In this document: positions 59,848-64,000 of the stretch, one piece after another
Position numbering within the stretch: the stretch's first letter is position 1
Layout of the letters: each line of letters opens with the position of its first letter
Assembly (NCBI GenBank): GCA_030849945.1
Contig: JAVDKK010000001.1
Coordinates: 372,001-436,000 of the forward strand
Length of the DNA: 64,000 nucleotides
Direction of reading: 5' to 3'
From: Schauerella fraxinea
GTDB taxonomy: Bacteria; Pseudomonadota; Gammaproteobacteria; Burkholderiales; Burkholderiaceae_B
Position numbers and translations under genes: made by a program
The notes under the pieces: model-generated
What the model was told of the DNA's origin: nothing
Seen by the model: only the letters and a program-made list of their open reading frames with translations
The model's database searches: none

Positions 59848-61234
59848 TCTGACCGGGGTGCTTCCCGACGCCCCGATTCGCATTGCCGTTGTGGGGCACA
59901 CCAACACCGGCAAGACATCACTGCTGCGCACCCTCACACGCAACAGCCGCTTTGGTGTGGTGGCCGACCGGCCGGGCACGACCCGGCATGTGGAAGGCGC
60001 GCGGCTGCTGCTGGACGGCAAGCCGGCGATTGCCTGGTACGACACGCCCGGCATTGAAGACAGCATCGCGTTGCTCGAGTATCTGGACGATCTGGCACGC
60101 GACGAGCGGCTCGATGGCCCTGCCCGGATTCGGCGCTTTCTCGACACGCCCGAAGCGCGCGGCCGGTTCGAACAGGAAGGCCGGGTGTTGTCACGCATGC
60201 TCGACAGCGACGCGGCACTGTATGTGATCGATGCGCGCGATCCGGTACTGGCCAAGCATCGTGACGAACTCGACATTCTCAATGCCTGCGGCCGGCCGCT
60301 TCTGCCGGTGCTCAATTTCGTCAACGCGCCCAACCATCGCGTGGCCGAATGGCGCGACGCCATGTCGCGCCTGGGCCTGCATGCCACGGCCGAGTTCGAT
60401 ACCGTGTTGCCGGCACTCGACGGCGAAGCGCAGCTTTACGCCCGGCTGGCACTCCTGCTGGATCGCGAGGCCGAACTGCTGCGGCGATTGGCCGAAGACC
60501 TGGCCCAGCAGCGCCGCGATCGGCGCGAGGCTGCTTACCGCGTGGGCGCCGAGGTGCTGGTCGACGTGGCCGCGCTCCATATGCAAAGCGGTAACGACGC
60601 AGCGGCATTGGCTGCCAGCGCCGAGCGCTTGCAGACCAGCGTGCGGGTGCGCGAGCAGAGCGGCATCGACGCGTTGCTCGCGCTCTACAACTTCAGCCGA
60701 GAGGATTACGCTGCCGAGCACCTGCCTTTGGAAGGCACGCGCTGGGGCATGGATCTGTTTCACCCCCAAACGCTCAAGGACATGGGCGTGCAATTGGGTG
60801 CCGGCGTGGCGGCTGGCGCCATGGCGGGCGCGGCCGTGGACGTCTTGACGGCAGGCCTGAGCCTGGGCACCGGCATGTTGATCGGCGCGGCTGCCGGTGG
60901 GATGTGGCAAGGGGTGGAACGCTTCGGCAAGCGCCTGGCCGGCCGCGTGCGCGGCTACCGCGAGTTGAGCGTGGACGATGCCGTGCTACGCGTGCTGGCG
61001 TTGCGCCAGCGCACACTGATTCAAGCGCTCGAACGCCGCGGCCATGCGGCGACCGCCCCCCTGCAGTTGGTGGCGGCGCAGGATGAAAAATGGCGCAAGG
61101 CGGCGCTCCCTGATGGCTTGAAGGAAGCACGCAGCCGGCCGGAATGGTCGGCGCTGGCGCCGGGTCATGATGATGACGCCCGACGCAAGACGGTCGTGAA
61201 GCAACTGGCCGAGGATCTGGCGCGCGAGGATTGA
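59834..61234 (+). CDS. DUF3482 GTPase-domain protein
   Basis: This 466-residue protein starts at 59834 (MSMPDLTGVLPDAPIR), inside the end of the DUF2868 gene. A P-loop GTPase domain (about residues 15-180) shows G1 GHTNTGKTSL, G2/G3-like DRPGTTRH and YDTPGIED, and NFVNAPNH in the G4 position rather than N-K-x-D. The C-terminal half has a glycine-zipper-like membrane segment (GAGVAAGAMAGAAVDVLT ... GMLIGAAAGGMW). It is probably a membrane-associated GTPase acting with DUF2868. The exact role is unknown. Confidence 0.85.
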   Translation: MSMPDLTGVLPDAPIRIAVVGHTNTGKTSLLRTLTRNSRFGVVADRPGTTRHVEGARLLLDGKPAIAWYDTPGIEDSIALLEYLDDLARDERLDGPARIRRFLDTPEARGRFEQEGRVLSRMLDSDAALYVIDARDPVLAKHRDELDILNACGRPLLPVLNFVNAPNHRVAEWRDAMSRLGLHATAEFDTVLPALDGEAQLYARLALLLDREAELLRRLAEDLAQQRRDRREAAYRVGAEVLVDVAALHMQSGNDAAALAASAERLQTSVRVREQSGIDALLALYNFSREDYAAEHLPLEGTRWGMDLFHPQTLKDMGVQLGAGVAAGAMAGAAVDVLTAGLSLGTGMLIGAAAGGMWQGVERFGKRLAGRVRGYRELSVDDAVLRVLALRQRTLIQALERRGHAATAPLQLVAAQDEKWRKAALPDGLKEARSRPEWSALAPGHDDDARRKTVVKQLAEDLARED

Positions 61235-61299
61235 GGATCGAAGCGGATTAAGGACCGGGCGGAACGTGTTCGTGCATGGCCGTTGCCAGCCAACAGACC

Positions 61300-62583
61300 C
61301 TACCAACGCCCGGACGCGCCGCCACCGCCACTGCGGCCGCCGCCACCGCCGAAACCGCCTCCGAATCCACCGCCACTGCTGCGTCCGCCGCCCATCGAGC
61401 CGCCGCGCAGCCCGCCGAGGCCGCCCAGGATGGCGCCGGCGCGACGACCACCGCCCCCGCCACCGCCTTTGCCGCCCCCTTTGCCACCGCCGCCCTTGCC
61501 CCCGCCCTTGATACCCAAGGCGTGAAGCACCAACGACAGGACTGACGCCAGCACGACGGCCAAGCCAGCTACCCAGAGCATGCCTGTGGCGGTGTAGGCT
61601 GCCGCGCCCACGGCCAGCACGCCCACCATTGCGGGCAACACCAGAACCATTATGACGCCGACGATAAGCGACGTCATCAAAGTGGGGAGATTCAGTGAGA
61701 TGTCGTTGGACGTGTCTCGCGAAGCCGAGGCCGGCGGTGGCAACGGCTCGCCGTCCACCAACCCTGCAATGCTCTTTACGCCGGCCGCAATGCCGCCGGC
61801 AAAATCGCCGGACGCGAATCGCGGCACGATCTGTTCATTGATGATCTGCGACGCGCGCGAATCCGGAATCGCGCCTTCCAGGCCATATCCCACCTCGATG
61901 CGCAACGTGCGATCGTCCTTCGCCACCAGGAGCAACACACCGTCGTCGGTATTCTTGCGGCCCAACTTCCACTGCTCGAATGCCCGCGTCGCATATTGCT
62001 CGATGGACTCCGGCTGGGTCGTCGGCACGATCAGCACCGCGACTTGCGCGCCCTTGCGGGCTTCGAGGGCGGCCAACTGTGCGGTCAGCGCCTCACGCGC
62101 CGCGGCATCCAGCGTATTCGTGCGATCGGTCACCCGCTGCTGCAAAACCGGCACGGGGGCGTCACCGGTATCGGGAGATGGCGTGCGAGGTGCGGGTGCG
62201 GACGATGGCGGCGCGGGGGCCGGCACAGGCGCACCGGACGGCACTGTCTGCGGCGTGCCGGCACCGGTGGGTGGCGGTGACTGCGGCGCTGCCGAAGAAG
62301 GCACCGCAGGCGGCACGTTAGCGGAGGGAACGTTGGCGGGCGGCGCCGGATTGATCGTGATGTAGCCGGGCGCAGGTTCGCTGGCCGCCAACAGCACCGG
62401 TCGAGCATGACTTCGATCGCGCTCGATCGCATCGGCGGAATGGGCAACGTCAGAGACATGCCGCGCATCGGCATCGACGCCGGGCGCGCGTGCTTGCGCA
62501 CTCACCGGAGCGGCCGCCAATGTTGTCGCCCCCAACAAAACGGCGAGCATCGCTGCTCGCCGAAAGTAGATCATCACAGACAT
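61300..62583 (-). CDS. TPM-domain membrane protein (YgcG family)
   Basis: This 427-residue protein has a signal peptide, a Pro/Ala-rich linker, a TPM domain (about residues 145-270: VTDRTNTLDAAAREALTAQL ... GVLLLVAKDDRTLRIEVGYGLEGA) and transmembrane segments. It ends in a Gly/Ser-rich tail. TPM-domain proteins in this setting are linked to photosystem repair in plants and to membrane stress or respiration in bacteria. It follows lemA by 9 bases, the usual LemA-TPM pairing. Confidence 0.9.
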   Translation of the reverse strand: MSVMIYFRRAAMLAVLLGATTLAAAPVSAQARAPGVDADARHVSDVAHSADAIERDRSHARPVLLAASEPAPGYITINPAPPANVPSANVPPAVPSSAAPQSPPPTGAGTPQTVPSGAPVPAPAPPSSAPAPRTPSPDTGDAPVPVLQQRVTDRTNTLDAAAREALTAQLAALEARKGAQVAVLIVPTTQPESIEQYATRAFEQWKLGRKNTDDGVLLLVAKDDRTLRIEVGYGLEGAIPDSRASQIINEQIVPRFASGDFAGGIAAGVKSIAGLVDGEPLPPPASASRDTSNDISLNLPTLMTSLIVGVIMVLVLPAMVGVLAVGAAAYTATGMLWVAGLAVVLASVLSLVLHALGIKGGGKGGGGKGGGKGGGGGGGRRAGAILGGLGGLRGGSMGGGRSSGGGFGGGFGGGGGRSGGGGASGRW

Positions 62584-62592
62584 AGTGGAAAC

Positions 62593-63273
62593 CTAGCGTG
62601 CTGCAGGCGCAGGAGCGGGCGCAGCCGGCGGCGTTGCACCGCGCGTGTTGCTGAACTCGATCGCCGGCGCACGCGAGACTGCAGCTTCGTTTTCGACGCT
62701 GAAATTGGCCTTGGGCGCATAGCCCATGATCTTGGCCGTGATCACGCCCGGAAACTGACGGATGAGCGTGTTGTAGGCCTGCACCTGCTGCACATACCGG
62801 CCGCGTGCCACCGCGATGCGGTTTTCGGTACCGGCGAGTTCAGCCTGCAGATCGCGGAACAGCGCATCGGCCTTCAACGTAGGGTAGTTCTCGGTCACGA
62901 CCAACAATCGCGACAACGCCGATGACAGCGAGCCTTGCGCTTGCTGGAAGCGTTCCATGGCTTGCGGATCTTCGAGGTTGTCGGTGCTCATCTGCACGCT
63001 GCCCACGCGAGCGCGGGCCTCGGTCACTTCCTTGAGCACTGTGCGCTCGTTGGTCATGTAGGCATCCACCGACTTGACCAACGCAGGAATCAGATCGGCG
63101 CGGCGTTGATACTGATTGAGCACCTCCGACCATGCCGCCTTCACCTGCTCGTCGCCGGCCTGCATGGCGTTATAGCCACAGCCTGCCAGCAACGTCACCC
63201 CGAGCGTCATGACCACGAGGCGGCCAAGTCGGCTCACACTGCGCGAGAACAGGTCGCTCAGGGCGGCCCTCAT
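62593..63273 (-). CDS. lemA: LemA family protein
   Basis: This 226-residue protein has a helix and lipobox (LLAGC) at its N-terminus. The LemA helical core follows: GYNAMQAGDEQVKAAWSEV, YQRRADLIPALVKSVDAYM, FRDLQAELAGTENRIAVAR and YNTLIRQFPGVITA. LemA proteins are membrane-anchored and of unsettled function. Its start overlaps the stop of the DUF945 gene (TAATG). Confidence 0.94.
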   Translation of the reverse strand: MRAALSDLFSRSVSRLGRLVVMTLGVTLLAGCGYNAMQAGDEQVKAAWSEVLNQYQRRADLIPALVKSVDAYMTNERTVLKEVTEARARVGSVQMSTDNLEDPQAMERFQQAQGSLSSALSRLLVVTENYPTLKADALFRDLQAELAGTENRIAVARGRYVQQVQAYNTLIRQFPGVITAKIMGYAPKANFSVENEAAVSRAPAIEFSNTRGATPPAAPAPAPAAR

Positions 63274-64000
63274 TACGGCTTGACCCGAGTGGCGGGTTCG
63301 GCCGGAACGGCTTCGTCAGCAGGCGCGTCTTCCATTTCTTCCTCGTCCTCTTCGTCCATGTCGCCACCGGAGAGGCCCATGTTACTGCCGGAACCGAGAA
63401 CCATGCTGAAGACTTCACCAGCAAACTCTTCCACCGGCATTTTCTTGCCGTTGAAATCGACCTGACCGGCGGCGTAATTCAGCGTCGAGGTGATCTTGTC
63501 GCCTTCGACCTTGACCACGCCGGCCTGTGCGCCCATACCGGCCACGAGCTCGGACTGCATCGTGGCCATTTGTGCGGCTTGCGCGGGATCGGCGCCTTCC
63601 TGCGTGGCGGCGATCGTGAAGATTTCCGCCAGCATGCCCTTGGAGACGACGAGCTTCGCGTCGAGCGTCTTGATCGTTTCGAGAATCATCGCGTCGATCG
63701 ACGTCGCCTTGTCGGACGGCTTGGTCAGGTTCAGATTCAGATTGAACGTGCTCTCACCCTTGGACGTCTTGATCTGCAACGGATCGATCGACAAGGTGGG
63801 GTTGCCAGCCAACAACGCCAGCATCGCACCCTGCATCGCCTGAGCTTGCTCGGGCGTCATTTCGGGCATTTCTTCCTCGCCCTTGGACCCCATGCTCTTG
63901 AGCGCGCGCACGTACATGTCGCGGTAAAGATCGTTCAGCGTTTTCAGGGCTGCCGGATCGAGATTGCCGCCCTTCATGACGAACTGGCCACCGCCTACGT
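63273..64000 (-). CDS. DUF945 (YdgA-like) family protein, C-terminal part
   Basis: The frame is open from the stop at 63273 to the right edge, so only the last 242 residues are visible. The sequence (FVMKGGNLDPAALKTLNDLY ... STLNYAAGQVDFNGKKMPVEEF) matches the C-terminus of DUF945/YdgA proteins, which are inner-membrane-anchored periplasmic proteins of about 480-500 residues. It ends in an acidic tail (MDEEDEEEMEDAPADE). It is upstream of lemA and translationally linked to it. Function unknown. Confidence 0.75.
   Translation of the reverse strand, partial: VGGGQFVMKGGNLDPAALKTLNDLYRDMYVRALKSMGSKGEEEMPEMTPEQAQAMQGAMLALLAGNPTLSIDPLQIKTSKGESTFNLNLNLTKPSDKATSIDAMILETIKTLDAKLVVSKGMLAEIFTIAATQEGADPAQAAQMATMQSELVAGMGAQAGVVKVEGDKITSTLNYAAGQVDFNGKKMPVEEFAGEVFSMVLGSGSNMGLSGGDMDEEDEEEMEDAPADEAVPAEPATRVKP

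Noticed and set aside
1..64000. CRISPR array, prophage or insertion sequence
   Set aside because: No evenly spaced repeats, integrase, phage structural genes or paired terminal inverted repeats were seen. The only transposase-like gene lacks catalytic residues.

Overview
The window is about 64 kb of GC-rich DNA (roughly 64% by eye) from a betaproteobacterium. The gene content and order point to Burkholderiales, most likely Alcaligenaceae (Bordetella/Achromobacter-like). The main signs are the caa3 cytochrome oxidase block with its DUF2970 and DUF2909 small membrane proteins, the mla-ABC-bolA-murA-his-tat super-cluster, petABC-sspAB, a Bug-type binding protein and a PhaM-type granule protein. 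This is inference from gene content; no taxonomic search was possible. It looks like ordinary chromosome: I see no prophage, insertion sequence or CRISPR array.

Layout. 1-5649 (minus): a glycosyltransferase cut by the window edge, an MFS transporter, glmU, phaM and a glycine-zipper membrane protein. 5782-14633: a small DUF3717 gene, then the aa3/caa3 oxidase and heme A assembly block, mostly on the minus strand (ctaC, ctaD, small membrane proteins, ctaE, SURF1, an SCO-like protein, ctaA, ctaB, SCO1). ctaG/cox11 is not in its expected place. 14887-19200: a Nudix hydrolase, a Na+/H+ antiporter with a cyclic-nucleotide-binding-like tail, and a divergent CpdA-like phosphoesterase. 19258-20528: a candidate minus-strand small RNA and rpoH with a perfect CIRCE operator. 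20718-24256: glutathione-dependent formaldehyde detoxification (adhC-fghA), a membrane protein, and a degenerate RAYT-like protein. 24257-30982: a repeat-bearing gap and gltBD.

31094-35889: a Bug solute-binding protein and the Mla phospholipid transport genes (mlaF, E, D, A, C, with no mlaB). 36012-45863: an ABC exporter pair, a BolA-family gene, murA and the complete histidine operon hisGDCBHAFIE, tightly packed with many ATGA-type overlaps. 46008-48010: tatABC. The Tat pathway would export the Rieske protein encoded at 51600. 48216-55804: an XRE regulator, a DegS-like protease, Nif3, MscL, the bc1 complex petABC, and sspAB. 55884-55959: tRNA-Thr(UGU). 55974-64000: an exported spermidine-synthase-like protein, a phytanoyl-CoA dioxygenase-like protein, the DUF2868/DUF3482 membrane-protein/GTPase pair, and a TPM-LemA-DUF945 cluster running off the right edge.

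The respiratory genes form a working set: bc1 (petABC) passes electrons through cytochrome c to the oxidase, and ctaA/ctaB make its heme A. The most interesting leads are the sRNA candidate beside rpoH, the absent ctaG and mlaB, the two cyclic-nucleotide-related genes with altered key residues, the degenerate RAYT-like gene with nearby palindromes, and the DUF2868/DUF3482 pair. None of these amounts to a proven new system from sequence alone.
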